Assembly: GCA_023525975.1 (NCBI GenBank)
Contig: CM042034.1
Coordinates: 26,190,779 to 26,254,778, forward strand
Origin: Smallanthus sonchifolius
Lineage: Eukaryota > Streptophyta > Magnoliopsida > Asterales > Asteraceae
Length of the DNA: 64,000 nt
Reading direction: 5' to 3'
A program made the translations under genes and the position numbers. The notes beneath the pieces are model-generated. The model had not been told where the DNA came from and did not search any database. It saw nothing but the letters and a program-made list of their open reading frames with translations. How positions within the stretch are numbered: position 1 is the stretch's first letter; every line of letters begins with the position of its first letter. Positions 25,080 to 37,770 of the stretch are shown here, piece by piece.

Positions 25080-26580
25080 CTTATGGCCATGTCTGATCCG
25101 TATGTTTCACTGTTACCCGGATGGTGATGTGAGAAATAAAGGGATCTCTCGGATGATCTCTCATCTGAAGAGGTTGCGCCTTTCTAGTGATGAACGTAGA
25201 AGTGTGTCGTGAGAGGGTATTGCTACATGCCATGGGTTGTTTATGGCAGTTGAGGAAACATTGAAGGTTTTTGGTCAATGGATGTGTGAGAAGTGTATGA
25301 GTATACATGCAATGAGTCGTGGTTGTCACCACCATGATGGTCTTGTCCGTTTTAATGACACAGATGGATGCATTATCGGGATTTTGAAGCCTTCTATCAA
25401 GGTGCCTGAGACCAATGTTCACAAGTCGTTCGTGTTGGATGTTGCACTCCTTGATCATGTATTTAAAACACCTATCTTTACTGTCAAGAGCATCCCTCTC
25501 ATAGCTGTCGGATAGCTTTCTCACAAGCGTTGAAAACATCTCTCTACAAGGTGGTTGCTCAACCGAGATCCCTTGAAACGTGGGTTATGGTGTTATTTCT
25601 TCCTCATTGCACTTTGTAGGTGTTCAAACCCAAAAATAGGCAAGAAAGTAGGTCTAGGAATAGGAAGGCCTTGCAACATCGTTCAATCCTGGATTCTTTA
25701 CCCACATGGGGGGAAGAGAATGATATTGCCATGTTAGTTAAAAATATTCTAAACAGTTCTGCTTTGGGGTCTCTGGGCCAAGGAGGTGATGATATTCGTA
25801 ACGAGAGAACTGTTGGCAACACCAACATCAAGCAGTGTCTTTGAAAAGTTACAGATGGTCAGTTTACAACAGCAGTGAAGGTGTTATGCTCATCTGGTGT
25901 TGCCCCATTGACTGATGTTACCATGAAGGCCTTAGAGGCTAAACACCCACACAAGAAACCTCCTTCTATGTCGAGCACTACATGCTCTAAGATTCCCCTT
26001 GTAGCAGAGGTTGATAGGGTCCTTGGCTGCATTAAATCATTCCCTAAAGGAACTTCGTGTGGGAAGGATGATTTGAGGGCAAACACATTTTGGATGCCTT
26101 ATGTGAGTGGGGTCGGGGTTCAAGTACCGTCATGATTTGGTGAGGGACATTCTTTTTGACATTTTTTAAGAAAAAAAAACAATAGTGAATTTTTTAACCG
26201 ACCCGTTGAAAGGAAGATCAACACTCAGACCAGCTGACATTTTGGTCTTTGGTTGGATAGGAGGGAATCATGCTTGTGTGGATCTAACAGCGGTTTTCCC
26301 TCTGGTGGGCTTGGGGCAGTGTCTTCATGCGAGTCAGGCTGCTTTAAAAGCTGTTTCATACAAAGTGACCAGTCACGAGAAAACGTGTCTTGACAACCAA
26401 CACGTGTTTATTCCATTTGCATTTGATACTTTTGGGTTCCTTGCGTCTGAGGCTGTAGAGCTTCTTAGTCGTGTCCAATGGGTTTATGCATAGTTATGTT
26501 ATGACCCCAAGATCTATGAATGTAGTTTGAAAAGACTTTGTTTTGCTATCCAAAAAGTGCTTACGGTGCAGCTTGGTACA
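25080..26580 (+). pseudogene. Decayed plant reverse-transcriptase-like gene
   Basis: Pieces of one protein family appear in order across three frames. WMCEKCMSIHAMSRGCHHHDG begins near 25282. After a frameshift near 25500 comes FSQALKTSLYKVVAQPRSLE. Next is KPKNRQESRSRNRKALQHRS (from about 25623), then VKVLCSSGVAPLTDVTMKAL and FPKGTSCGKDDLRA. A jump follows to FKYRHDLVRDILFDIF (near 26117) and LRPADILVFGW (near 26226), ending FIPFAFDTFGFLASEAVELL. These match the large RT-domain proteins common in plant, especially Asteraceae, genomes. The RT catalytic core between DDLRA and RHDLVRD is deleted, and stops and frameshifts are present. No function remains. Confidence 0.75.
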
Positions 26581-28769
26581 TAAATGAAAATAGATATATG
26601 ATTATAAAATCATGTTTTTATAACTATGCAAGTGATATATATGTTTCTAAAATAACTAATATATATATATATAATATAGTTATTTTCATAATTTTTTTAT
26701 AAAATAAATAACTGTTAATATGAATAGAGTAGAGGTGATTCACCACCATTATTAATCCATGGATTAGGTATCATTTACGCATGCTCCATCTTGCCTTTGC
26801 AAAACAAAAATGTTTAAAAAACATTTTATAAAATGTTTAAATTATAATGAACCTATCGGCCCCAAAGGAAAAGTTGCAATATTCTAGCTTTGTGCCTTTT
26901 AATAAAAATAATATATGGTTCACTAAATATATAAGTTTTTGATAGAAAACTTCAACTTGTGATAAACAAGTGAGTTTTAAGCATTCATATGGTAAGTTAT
27001 ATATTAATAACTTCCATTATCAATTTTGAATCGGAAGTTATTGAACTAACTTGTAGGCTGTAGACTTTTGGATTTTAGGAGTTAAGGTTAAACTAGAGTT
27101 GAACATGTGAGAAAGTGCTTACTAACGACCAAAAATATATAAATACTAATAAAAAACTTAAAAAGAAATATAAACAATTGTAATTTTTTTAAAAAAATAA
27201 ACAAAAAGATATTATTTTTGGACAAGAAAGTAGTCGAGGTAAGAGTTTAAAAACTTATTTTGACTAATGAAGAAGTTTTAAAATACAATCGAACAAGCAA
27301 AACTGAAAAGACTTGCAAATCAAGTTATATCTTACAACTAAATTAAGTTAGTTCAATAAATAAATAAAATAGTTACCGTTTATATGTATTTCTTACTTTT
27401 ATAGTTGCTCAAATACACTAGCATCAGCTGGTGTGGATAAGAGTTTTGTGATCCTAAGATCACAAGTTCAAATCCCACTTCAGAACAAAAATCTTTGTTA
27501 TCATTAACAGGGGTTGCTAGTGAGCTCTTCAGGCCGGCATAGGCAAGTCAGGGAGTTTTACGAGCTAGTCGGTTTCCTCTTGGAACGGGTTAGCGCCATC
27601 CTCGAGCATAAAACTAACGATGGGCGGTTGAAATCTCGTTTGAGGTATCGACATACCTGAGCTATGAAGAGGCATGTTACTAAGGCCGAATTATCATCGC
27701 CGTTAAAAATAGTTTTTATATACAAATTATACACAGAGGGAGTAATATAAATATAATCAGATGATAGCAATAAAAACGTAGACATAAGATATATACATGT
27801 ATGTGTATGTAACTATGCAATTTGTGTGTGTTTGAAGGATGAACATACATACCTTAACCTTTTGCCTTGCATATATATGTTTGTGGATGAAGTTCTTCAA
27901 GAACGAAGAATATTTGTATGAAATATTTGTCTCTTCTTAATTTGTACTGTCGAAGACGATGAAAGAAAAGGCAGAAAATAGGGTCGCGTGAGGTGGATAT
28001 GGATGTAGATGTACAACACTCGAAGGGGGTGGGGGTGGGGTTAGACCTCAACTATTTAATCAATTCAATTCTGCTCAATTTATTTTTCAATATTCAATTT
28101 AGACCCAATTTGTACCATATTCCTAATCACTTTTACATTATTTGGTATTTTCAATTCTATTTGCAAGCCCACCTTGGTAAGGTGATAAATAGTATCATAA
28201 TTACACATCATTTGTCATTTGTATTTTCATCTTTGAATAATTTGTCATAATGTGTGAGTATAACCCGCTAATTATTATTGTAACAACATCTCCTACTTTC
28301 AAGTATTGTTTTTTGATTATTATCCGCGTCAACAACGGGTTTTGTTGTTTTAACTCAAAAATACTTTTATATTTCAAGAAATAACTTAAAAACTTTCATG
28401 TTACTAAAAGGTAAATAACGTTTTGTTCTTAAAAAGGGCTTTACAAAGTTATAAAGTTTTATATTAAATAGGCGGTAACGTTTGCTTCATGAGAGTTACC
28501 AATACCAACAATGTTGGTGAATATATATGGCGGTCAAATAATGATCAAGATTCGGTCTCTTAAATTAATTTGATCCAAAATATATTAAGTTTGACATAGT
28601 TAAATGTGCTCCACCAAATAAGGGTGTGATATGTTTAATTATTACGTTATTTTAGAGGAATTGTTGACATATATATATAGGCAAACCATGTGACACACTA
28701 ATCAAACCACATGACCAGTAGCTAGTACGACCCTAATTTATTTACGAAAGCAACAAAACATATAATAAT
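26581..28769. other. Intergenic; one SINE-like head, otherwise no gene
   Basis: AT-rich. At about 27425-27485 the plus strand carries a tRNA-like pair of boxes (AGCTGGTGTGGATAAGAG and AAGTTCAAATCCC), suggesting a SINE whose body may run to about 27710. No target duplication was found, so this is uncertain. The GC-richer part at 27500-27700 has no open frame. The rest shows nothing recognisable. Confidence 0.4.
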
Positions 28770-29265
28770 CAGGGTCGTCTCTGAGATTTCAAGGCCCCTC
28801 TAAAGAAAATGGACCTCTAGAAATAAAAAAAATATAAAGTTAAATATATTAAAAAAAATCATTAATATGATGAAAATTGTAATAACACTAGGTTTGATTT
28901 TTCTTAAAAAAAGAACAGTTCAAAAACCTCCCTGGATTGAATTCATCCGATTGAATTTCGAAGGCAGAAGACGTCGACGCCTGTTGATGGAGTAAGTGCC
29001 GTATGTTTTTTTTATTCGGTAAAATTGTTAAATTGGAAATGGCCTAATGATTGAGTAATTGTTAATGGATTTTTAAACTCAGTTTATATGACCCATAAGT
29101 TAATTGTTAATTGGAATTTGTACATGACCCATCAGTTAATTTCTTTTTTAAACTTGATTTATATTAAATATATTTTTATAATATATATATAATTTATAAT
29201 TTTGGCCCTCGAAAAAACGGACCCTGAATGGTCGCTCACTCCGCACATGCTCAGGGCCGACCCTG
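28770..29265. mobile_element. hAT-type MITE (CAGGGTCG ends)
   Basis: Starts CAGGGTCGTCTCTGAG and ends with the inverted CTCAGGGCCGACCCTG. Flanks are 8-bp direct repeats with one mismatch, ataataat (28762-28769) and atgataat (29266-29273). These ends are typical of Tip100-like hAT elements. The 496-bp interior has no coding capacity. Confidence 0.75.
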
Positions 29266-29437
29266 ATGATAATTAATATCGTTCTGAAAGATACAAATTA
29301 AGGAGCGGTGTTGTACCTGTAACAAATACTTTTTTCCACTTTGGATTTTGTCAAATCGGTCTATGGATGAATTACAATAGTTTTAAGAAATACTTGAAGT
29401 GATAAAAAATTTGAATCATAGTCATAGAGAGGTTAAG

Positions 29438-29572
29438 CCTCAAGATTTATACCCATGAGTACAAGTCTCACGATCACAACTATGAAATCAAGTTTCAAGA
29501 TTTACACTCATAAGATTAAGTCTCAAAATCTACATCCATAAGATCAAGTCTCAAGATTTACACACATTCACC
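29438..29572. repeat. Short tandem array, about 28-bp period
   Basis: About five degenerate copies of a unit like AAGTCTCAAGATTTACACTC followed by ATAAGATC. No coding or regulatory meaning is evident. Confidence 0.65.
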
Positions 29573-31420
29573 CCCATGAAGTGCTGGACTTCAAGTAAAC
29601 TCCCCATTACTGGCAAACAATATTAAAAAAATATCAAAACACCCAACATACTAATTATATGAAATGAACAACACCATATCAAGGCACCTATAAAACATAA
29701 AATACATCCTAGTTTTGTGCAATAACCAACACCACATCAAGAATCCCAAAACACATAATCATACTTTCTAATTACGTATAAGAAAACAACACAATACCAA
29801 TTACTAAGTGTAAAACACTTACCTTATTTGTTGAATCTCCTTTTTTGCCTTTGATGATTCCCGGTTGTTCTCCACCATTGCAACTTGATTACCTAAACAA
29901 TTACACCATTGTTTAGTAATCCAATGATCCTTACATAACCACCAAGTGAGATTCAAAACACCTTTAATCTATTGGTTAGCATTCTCTACTTATTTTGGTT
30001 AATTCCACATTAACCAAACCTCCAAGTTTCATAGACACCATTAACATTTCATTCAACCCAGACAAACCCATTTGACCAGTAAAGGATTATCTATCTTTCA
30101 CCCAAAATCTCTAAATCCTAATTCACCAATTTGTGAAAGATTTTCATTTGGTTTTATGTTTACTAACATTATAAACATTTAAAAATATTTAACATTCCAT
30201 TTTAGCATCCATAATAAAAAACCCCCAATTTATCTACCAATAACCCTAAAACCAAAAACCCCAAATTGGATGTTTAAACCATGTAAATCTTCAACCTTTA
30301 GCTTTAGGTAAGCTAGCTAGGTTATAACTCCTTATCAAGATTTAACCACTAACCCCCCCCCCCCCCTAATTTCAAAAAGTTAGGGTTTGTCACCAAAACC
30401 GACCAAGAACACAACAATGAAGGTTAAAGAGATCAAAAAGTTACTTACTTGATGATTAGAAGGAGTTAATACACCAAAACCAACTAATTTAACATTCAAG
30501 TTGTTAACTTCAGATTCGGCCTCCCCCTTGCTCTCTGGTCATCCACGCCAAAAAAACACACAAGTGTGTGTTTTTAGCGTTACCCCACCCCCCCAACAAA
30601 TCTGATTTTTTTATTTTACATTTCGTTTTTGACCCTTTCTTCCAAAGATACCAAAAATGAACCATTTAAAACATACCATTGATGTGCTTGTTTTAATATA
30701 AAAATATAAATAAATATATCTTTAGGATGATTTCAGAAGATCAGGTTTTAAATTTATAAAATGATAATTATTTTAACTTAAAATACACACAATAGGCAAG
30801 TATAGTTTGGGTAAGAACTAAGTATCGAACCATGGACACGGATCCCGTACTCAACCCTCGCTATTGTCTGACTAGAATAATAAGTAGGAAATTGGGTTTT
30901 GTTTAAAAGGGAAAATAAAAAGATAAAACATGTAATTAGAAATATTATTCTGTTTAAGATGTTAATTAATGTTGTATTTAAAGTAATGTTGATCATAGTT
31001 ACTAGTACTAAACCTTTCGATAGGGGAGTTAGTATTTCGTAACGGAACAGTGGATACGGTCGGCCAACTGTTCCTTAATGAATATAACGGACCCTAAACA
31101 GGGTGTCAAGTCCGTCAGTATCTCACAATTCATTATTCAGACTAATATTATCCTTGTGACTGATGTACGTCTGGTCTTATAACTTCTTCCGATAAGTCGG
31201 AATGCACGAATTCCTCCAAATGTACTTTATGAACGCTCAGACCTGACATGTTATGTTCTTAAATAGTTGTTGTTACTTATAATATTATTTCAAATAAATA
31301 AGACTTTCCTTCTCAAGATCAAACCCCATATGGCTCCCGCTAGAAGTCCTCTGCAAGCCGATACGAGAGAAGTAGAGAAATACCGACACAAACCGCCCGG
31401 TCTGTTTAGGGCACAAACAG
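29573..31420. other. Intergenic, probably old retroelement sequence
   Basis: No coding region was recognised. There is a run of 14 C at about 30353-30366, and CCCCACCCCCCC near 30584. The part from about 30770 to 31420 probably continues the LTR-type sequence that follows, but its outer end could not be fixed. Confidence 0.4.
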
Positions 31421-32376
31421 CCTGTTGAATACCCAAACCTCCAATCAATCCATAGTATATACTAACCGGTCGTGCTAGCACCAAGATTTGTATATAGACC
31501 GTACAAACATTGAATAAGCTTCCCAAGCAAGAAGTCTTGCTTGAATAACTTGCAAGATTTAAGATTATTAGATTGGTTTAAAGATCACTTATTCAGGTCT
31601 TTTTTAGATAACTTATAGTAAAGACTTTAAAAACATAACTTACTAAAAATACTTCATTAATTAATTAAAGTTCAACCAACTCGAGTAACACAAGAGGACT
31701 AGCCAAGAATGACCATACAAGTGACTCTACTAACCCTTAGATAATGTGTGAAAATATTCGAACACCAAAGGAGAGTGGGTATACGTTGCCTCTTGTTTCA
31801 CTCGAACGAGAAGAATAAGTTCGTATTACAAGACTCAGAAAAGAAAATAAACAAGAAAAAGCTAAATGGACCAAAACCGAGAGAGTTCCGGCTCTTAGTA
31901 GAGCACTAAGGCCTTCACACCTCTTGATCTTAGACACCTAAAACACTAGAATGAGCTTACTATTTATAGACTGGGAATTTGGTAATGCACGACCATGCAT
32001 TGGGATGCACGGTCGTGCAAAGCACTCATTTCTTGAATGTGAGGGAATCTGGCAGAGCAGGAGAGTTCAGGGAGAAAATTAGAGGATGCATGACCATTCA
32101 ATGCAATGCACGACCGTGCATTGCCCTGATTTCTTCCTTTTGACTTTTTGACCTTCAGCATTGACTTCCTTGGTCCGGTTTCGTTCAATTGTTCTCCGAA
32201 TGTTGATTTCTCCTTGTTTTTGGGTGTTTTCTTCATGTTTTTGTATGCAAGGGTTAATTATCCTGTTGTAACACAAATAAGTGGATTAAGTATCATGTCT
32301 TATCATATTATCTATAATTTGTGCTAATTATGGGGATAATTGTGCATGTAAAACATGTATAAATGATGACATATCA
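31421..32376 (-). mobile_element. LTR-retrotransposon 3' LTR with polypurine tract, minus orientation (fragment)
   Basis: On the minus strand the purine run AAAGTGGAGGG stands directly before TTGATATGTCATCATTT. This is the layout of a polypurine tract followed by the TG start of a 3' LTR. The LTR holds repeated palindromes such as TGCACGGTCGTGCA (about 32004-32020). It extends leftward to at least 31421, where homology to the second copy at 55683 begins; its true outer end is not fixed. Confidence 0.55.
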
Positions 32377-32939
32377 ACCCTCCACTTTGAAATTTATTTA
32401 TTCGCACCCTCATAATATGATTGGCATATTATGTTATAAACCAGAAAGTTAGTTCGTTACATCTGAGTGTATGTGACTCAGCCTTATACTTGGGCCTACA
32501 AATGTTGGAATAAGGTGGAATCAAGATTCCCGAGATTCTTGGACCACTTGCCACACGTTGCTGATTTAGGACCACTATCGGTGAACCCTATAAGAAGTGT
32601 TTCAACCAATTACTAGGGAAGAGTGGGCGTAGATGGGGCGAAACGTACCGATCTAGACAATAGTTGTCTTAACCGACCCCATAAAGTCTGAGGATTGTAT
32701 TAGATACAATTGGTAACTGTTACCTACCTATATAACTATGTTTTATGGAAAGTGCCTACCATTCATAAAATATAGTGAAACGTGGATCTCATTTCTTAAG
32801 TTAAAATGTTTTTTATAAAACAGTCATTTTTAATTAAGTTTTCAAACATCAAAAATACTAAACTCAAATCACCTATTTTGTAGATGTCTTAAACTACAAA
32901 CAATCCCTCTCACTCTAATTATTCTCTAAGATCCATTAA

Positions 32940-33560
32940 GGATAAAGAGAAAATGGCTCTAGCTTCATTGATCGGCACCGCAACCTAAGAATTGTTTTCA
33001 AAGCAGACAAGTATCTTTACGTTCATGACCTGATCAACCTACTGCGAATGCAACACATGCTGTTAGAAAGATACGAGATAAACATGTTGATGACTCTTTT
33101 GAAATGTCATGCATCATGTTGGCACACATGTTCCTAAAACTTTAGAAAGATCTGGAGGATTTCACAACCTATAATATGGTTGAGCAGCTAAAGGAAATGT
33201 TCCAACAACAGGCTCGCCGTGAGCGTTTTGAGATGATGAGATCTCTCATATGATGTCATATGCACGGATGATATTCTGTCAGTACTCACATGTTGAAGAT
33301 GAAGAGTTACATCGATCAGATGGAGAGGCTAGGTTTTCCCTTAAGCAATGGGTTAGTTGCGGATAAGATCCTTAACTATTTTCCTAAAGCATATGACCAG
33401 TTCAGTATGAACTAAATTATGAATGACTGGGAGACAAGTCAGTATTGACTTGCCTTTGCTCTTTAGTTGTTTCTCGACCTTGAGGGATAAACTACATACA
33501 TCATTGAAGCTCTAAAACTATTGGAGGTGAACGATATTGACAATGTCAGGGCGCAACACC
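32940..33560 (+). pseudogene. Copia-type gag remnant
   Basis: Translated pieces resemble Copia gag (UBN2 class): FKADKYLYVHDLINLL, KDLEDFTTYNMVEQLKEMFQQ (from about 33154), RRERFEMM, LKMKSYIDQMERLGFP and YFPKAYDQFS. Stops and small gaps interrupt them and no intact frame exists. The second copy, ending near 57489, lacks everything after QQ. Confidence 0.7.
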
Positions 33561-35249
33561 GCCAAGAAACTTACGATTACATGTTTCTTCCTCACCAGTC
33601 ACACACCTCATGCGAAGTCTGTCAAATGTAGTAGTGAAGTCCTCGACAAAATATTTTTTTTGAGAGACGTGGTGGTATTCAGGAAAAGCATTTTGATGAT
33701 AACTGATCAGTAGAAGTTCCGCTTCCAATAGTTTTTGTCATCTTTACCCATCTCGCAACTTTGGATTTACTTTCATGTGCTAGGGTGGCCAAAAGGATTC
33801 TCCTCATCGTCACGGTACGCTTCCCGGTTTCTGTGTCAGGGTGGCCAAAAGGATTCTCCTCATCGTCACCATCGTCCCAGAGGAGGTATCCGACTCACTT
33901 TCCTCATTTTTCACCTCTTGTTGTAGTTCAAAGTCTCGTATCGTTGTTGAAGTCTTTCGATCTCTGCGTTACATAGGTCTTTCAGTTGCCCGCCGTTGTC
34001 TTTGTTGGCGCCTCTACGGGTGGTGTTATGAGGAGGTCGTCAACATCGCCATTAGGCATAGATGAGATTAGATACCAAACGATGGAGATCGACTTGAACT
34101 TGATATATGGATCAAACTTAGCAAGGAATAAAAGAAAATTATGAGTCTACAATATTAATCATCGATCCATTCATCATCAAAACAATAATACTTCTAGGAG
34201 TTTAAGAATCATAACCAACAAAATCTATACTATATAACAAATAAAGGTTTTGAAGTGACACTTGTCACTCTCATATTCACTATTAACATTTCTTTTTCGC
34301 CTCTCTCTCCTATTAATTACACAGGTGTAAGGCCCCTTTCCCGGGAGGCCTCACTTATTGGATTTACTCATCAACACATAGCACTTTAAACATAAGACAT
34401 TCATTAACACAGTGGAAACGATTTAAAACTTCAACATACACAGCGGAACATACATGTCTAAACATAACTTGTCAAATACAACTGAAACTAGTCTTTATCA
34501 ACATAATCAAAAGAAACATAAACAAGATGCCAGATGCTGATCTTCGGGTAACTCTTCTCGCCAAGCCAAGCATCCATATCCATCTACTGCCACCTACACT
34601 TAACTGATGTGCATACTAAAAATCAGCAACACTGAGTGAGTTCTAACGTTTACTTTAAATTAGTTATATAAAAGATTTATTAAAACATACGTACTGCCAA
34701 TAAGGCTAAACTTTACACACTTTACTTTTCAAACAATTTAAAACATATAATAAACCGTCAATTCCTCTTTACTGTACTGCCCCCATGGCTTACATCCATG
34801 AACCGACAAGTACCTGGTCAATGCCCCCATGGCTTACACCATGAACTGACACTACCGCTTATCCGTCAATTCCCTTGTCACTACTGTACCGCCCCCATGG
34901 TTAAAGACCATGAACCGACGAGTACCTGGTCAATGCCCCCATGATCAACGACCATGAACCGACAATACCCTGGTCAATGCCCCCGTGATCAACGACCATG
35001 AACCGACAATACCGCTTAACACTACGGGGAGGTTGCGTGGACCTCCCGAGCAACCGCCGTCACTCATCCCAGTTGTACAATCGTTAGCGGACCCAAAGGT
35101 CCTTACTAATGGGCAGAACCCGTATCTGACATCTTGTACAAGTAACATCTATCCCAAGGACCTTTATAGCTGGTACACATTCCCGAAGAAAAACTGTTCA
35201 CTTTACTGTTCATAAAACTTTCTGTAAATCTTGTTCATAACTTAACATG

Positions 35250-35640
35250 TATTATGCCCTTGTTTATGTATATAAAAATATAGTAAACGCTTGCCATAAA
35301 CACCTTTGCTTTTACTGAAATATATCTTAACACATATATCATGCCTTTGTTTATGTATAATAAATATAGTAAACGTTTGCCAAATGATATATCTTGCTTA
35401 CTTGAAAATACTATCACATATATTAAGGCTTTGTTTATGTATAATAAATATAGTAAACGCTTGCCAAATAATATATCTTGTTTTACTGAAAACATGCTAG
35501 CACTTATATTATGCCTTTGTTTATGTATAATAAATATAGTAAACGCTTGCCAAATAATATATCTTGCTTTACTGAAAACATGCTAGCACTTATATTATGC
35601 CTTTGTTTATGTATATGAAAAATATAATAAACGCTTGCCA
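35250..35640. repeat. Tandem array of about 85-bp units inside the solo LTR
   Basis: Five units share TTTATGTATAATAAATATAG and TAAACGCTTGCCAAATAAT. They begin near 35262, 35349, 35434, 35519 and 35604. The array is a property of this LTR family copy. Confidence 0.8.
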
Positions 35641-35964
35641 ATAATATAATCATACTTTACTAAAATGTACTTTTGCCTCTTTTAAACTTTTCACTAAAAC
35701 ATAGCTTTTCTCTTCAATTTATAATATATAAAATATAATAAACGCTTTACACTAAGTATGCACACCACCCCTAAAGAAGGTAAAAAGGGGATTAGAACTC
35801 ACCTAGTATCTTAACTACAATGGTCTACTGGATCTCACATAATCTGGACAATCATAACAATTGACACGTATCAGACTTAACTCAACGCTAAATGGTTTCA
35901 CCATTTCTGGCTAGGCGAACATACTGACTTCACTAACCAGCTATATATACCCATAGATCTGATG

Positions 35965-36165
35965 CCTGCGCACTTAGCAAGTGCGCAAAGCCTTGCTCTT
36001 GTTTACTTGATAAGTACACAGGCTTTGCTTCTTGCGTACTTGATAACTACGCATGCTTTGCTTCTTGCGTACTTGATAAGTACGCAGGACCTTATTCATG
36101 CATACTTGGTAAGTACGCAGGATCCTCTTCATGCGTACTTGGTAAGTATGCAGGATCTGCTTCCC
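35965..36165. repeat. Tandem array of 33-34-bp palindromic units
   Basis: About six units each contain a near-perfect inverted repeat such as GCGTACTTGATAAGTACGC followed by AGGCTTTGCTTCTT or AGGATCCTCTTCAT. Each unit could form a small hairpin. Confidence 0.75.
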
Positions 36166-37019
36166 CGCAAAAACCCTAACTTTCGCATTCGGGTCTGATC
36201 ACGTCAAGATCCCGAACTTGTTTACATTCAAAACATTTTCTTTTCATTAAAGAACTCAAATCTATGCTTTTCTTCCAGTTTCACCCGTAAAAATGTTACC
36301 TTTTCCACCCAACCCGAAAAACCCAAAAACGAACAAAAACTCAGATCTAGGAGAATCAGTTACCTGTAAACGCTTCTTCTTCACATCTAATCGTTCCAGA
36401 TACGTATGCCTACGGTACTATGAGCTCGGATTCGAAAACCGGGACTCTCTCTCTAGAAATCCGGAAATGGTGTTGGAAGTGAGGGTTTTGGGCTGATTTT
36501 GAGGCTTATAAGGGCCCAAACCCTTGCCCTTTCGGCCTGTATACCCCGGCCCAAACCCGCTTCTCTTCTTTCCTTATTTAGTTTTTTTTTTAATTCTCGT
36601 AAATTATTTCGCGCTCCAAAACTCGGGCTGTTACAACAGGTTTCTTTAAATTTTTTTTGTTTCCCGCCTCTCTCTTATATTAAATAATAATGATTTTTAT
36701 AATACGTTCTTTTATTTAAAAAAATATGCATGTTCATAAACTATTTTTATAAATTAAAAACTTCTTTCATTATTTTTATAAAATACTTTTAAAAGATAAT
36801 TATTTCACCAATAATATCCAACATACAAAATTTCATAAAAACTACTGGTTTATAACAACTTGTCTTTATTCAACCCATTTAGTACATGTGTATTAACCTA
36901 GTGTAGAATCAAATAAAGATAAATATAATCAAAGAAATGACTTGAAATTCAAACTCTTAAGATATCTCCATAATCCATGCAAGACTTATATTCTCATGGA
37001 AACTCATCATTTATGCGAT

Positions 37020-37770
37020 CGGTTCAGTTGGGTCGGGATCATCTGGGTAGCCGGTTTCTCCTAGGTCGTTGTCTACCTAATGGGGCTTTTGCATCAGTAG
37101 CGTTGTTGGTGCATTGTGGTATCATGTCTTGACTCGTCCAGAAATTACTTGTGCGATTAGTAAGGTTTCACAGTCCTACATGGCATTTGGATTGGCCATC
37201 GATACATTAACTAGCAAACGTTGTCGTGATTAGGTACTGTGTAGGCACTTACAAGGCACTGGGCTTCGGAAACCTATTGGTTGCCACTTGAATGTCGTCA
37301 AACTTATTCTTCGGTACCTTAAGGGTACTATCACTCATTAGTTGACTATTTGAAAAGTCTTCTAGTCTTGTTATGTGAAAGCTAACTTGGCTAGTTGTCA
37401 AATGATTGTTGATCTACTACATGCTCATGTGTGTTTCTTGCGCCTAACTCATCAATTAGATTTCAAGAAACGATATACGATTGTTTGTTCTTTTATCATG
37501 CTCTTATTTACAATGCTCGTGAACTTCTTGGATTTCTTCTGGTTCATGAGTTAAATATATCTCTTACTAGTATGTTTACATTGTGGTGTGACAATATTAG
37601 TGTTTTATCAATGTACGAAACACCTTGAGATTGACTTGCATCTCAAACAGGATATGGTGCAACCATAGAGTCTCAAAGTTTGATATGGTATGATATTTGT
37701 TCAAATTGCCGATCTTCTGACCAAAGGCTGTCTTAAGTATTACCCTTTCAGATTACCGTAATTTGTTTGT
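37020..37770 (+). pseudogene. Copia reverse transcriptase / RNase H end, broken
   Basis: Translated pieces read ALWYHVLTRPEITCAISKVSQ, then NVVKLILRYLKGT (to about 37330). After further breaks come ARELLGFLLVHELNISL and FTLWCDNISVLSMYET (near 37530-37620). These are the end of the Copia RT and its RNase H. Many stops are present. Copy 2 stops after LKGT at 58770. Confidence 0.75.

Larger units (their letters stand above)
34326..36635 (-). mobile_element. Solo LTR with perfect 5-bp target duplication
   Basis: A 2310-bp unit reads on the minus strand TGTAACAGCCCGAGTTTTGG ... GGGCCTTACA. It is flanked by perfect ACAGG repeats (34321-34325 and 36636-36640). The matching locus near 58067 has a single ACAGG and no insert, so the boundaries are proven by an empty site. 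It shares the CTCACTCAGTGTTGCTGA block with the solo LTR at 8837. Internal arrays: GCCCCCATGG/ACCATGAACCGAC units at 34775-35015, five units of about 85 bp at 35250-35640, and about six units of 33-34 bp with palindromic GCGTACTTGATAAGTACGC at 35965-36165. Confidence 0.92.
34224..36901 (+). mobile_element. Helitron interrupted by a solo LTR
   Basis: Starts TCTATACTATATAACAAATA (34224) and ends GTGTATTAACCTAG (36901), inserted between A and T. The solo LTR at 34326-36635 splits it. The uninterrupted version is at 57969-58332. Confidence 0.8.
31421..37341. repeat. Composite retroelement block, copy 1 of a dispersed duplication
   Basis: This block recurs at 55683-58770 in the same order and orientation: LTR with polypurine tract, Copia gag remains, Helitron, Copia reverse transcriptase end. 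By eye the copies differ by a few percent. Copy 1 alone contains the solo LTR (34326-36635) and about 480 bases of gag (about 33213-33692), and continues beyond the homology on both sides. It therefore represents the fuller ancestral arrangement. Confidence 0.85.

Noticed and set aside
31980..32120. Repeated palindrome TGCACGGTCGTGCA as a regulatory site
   Set aside because: It lies in a retroelement LTR and is copied at 56260-56400 with changes; there is no gene to regulate nearby.
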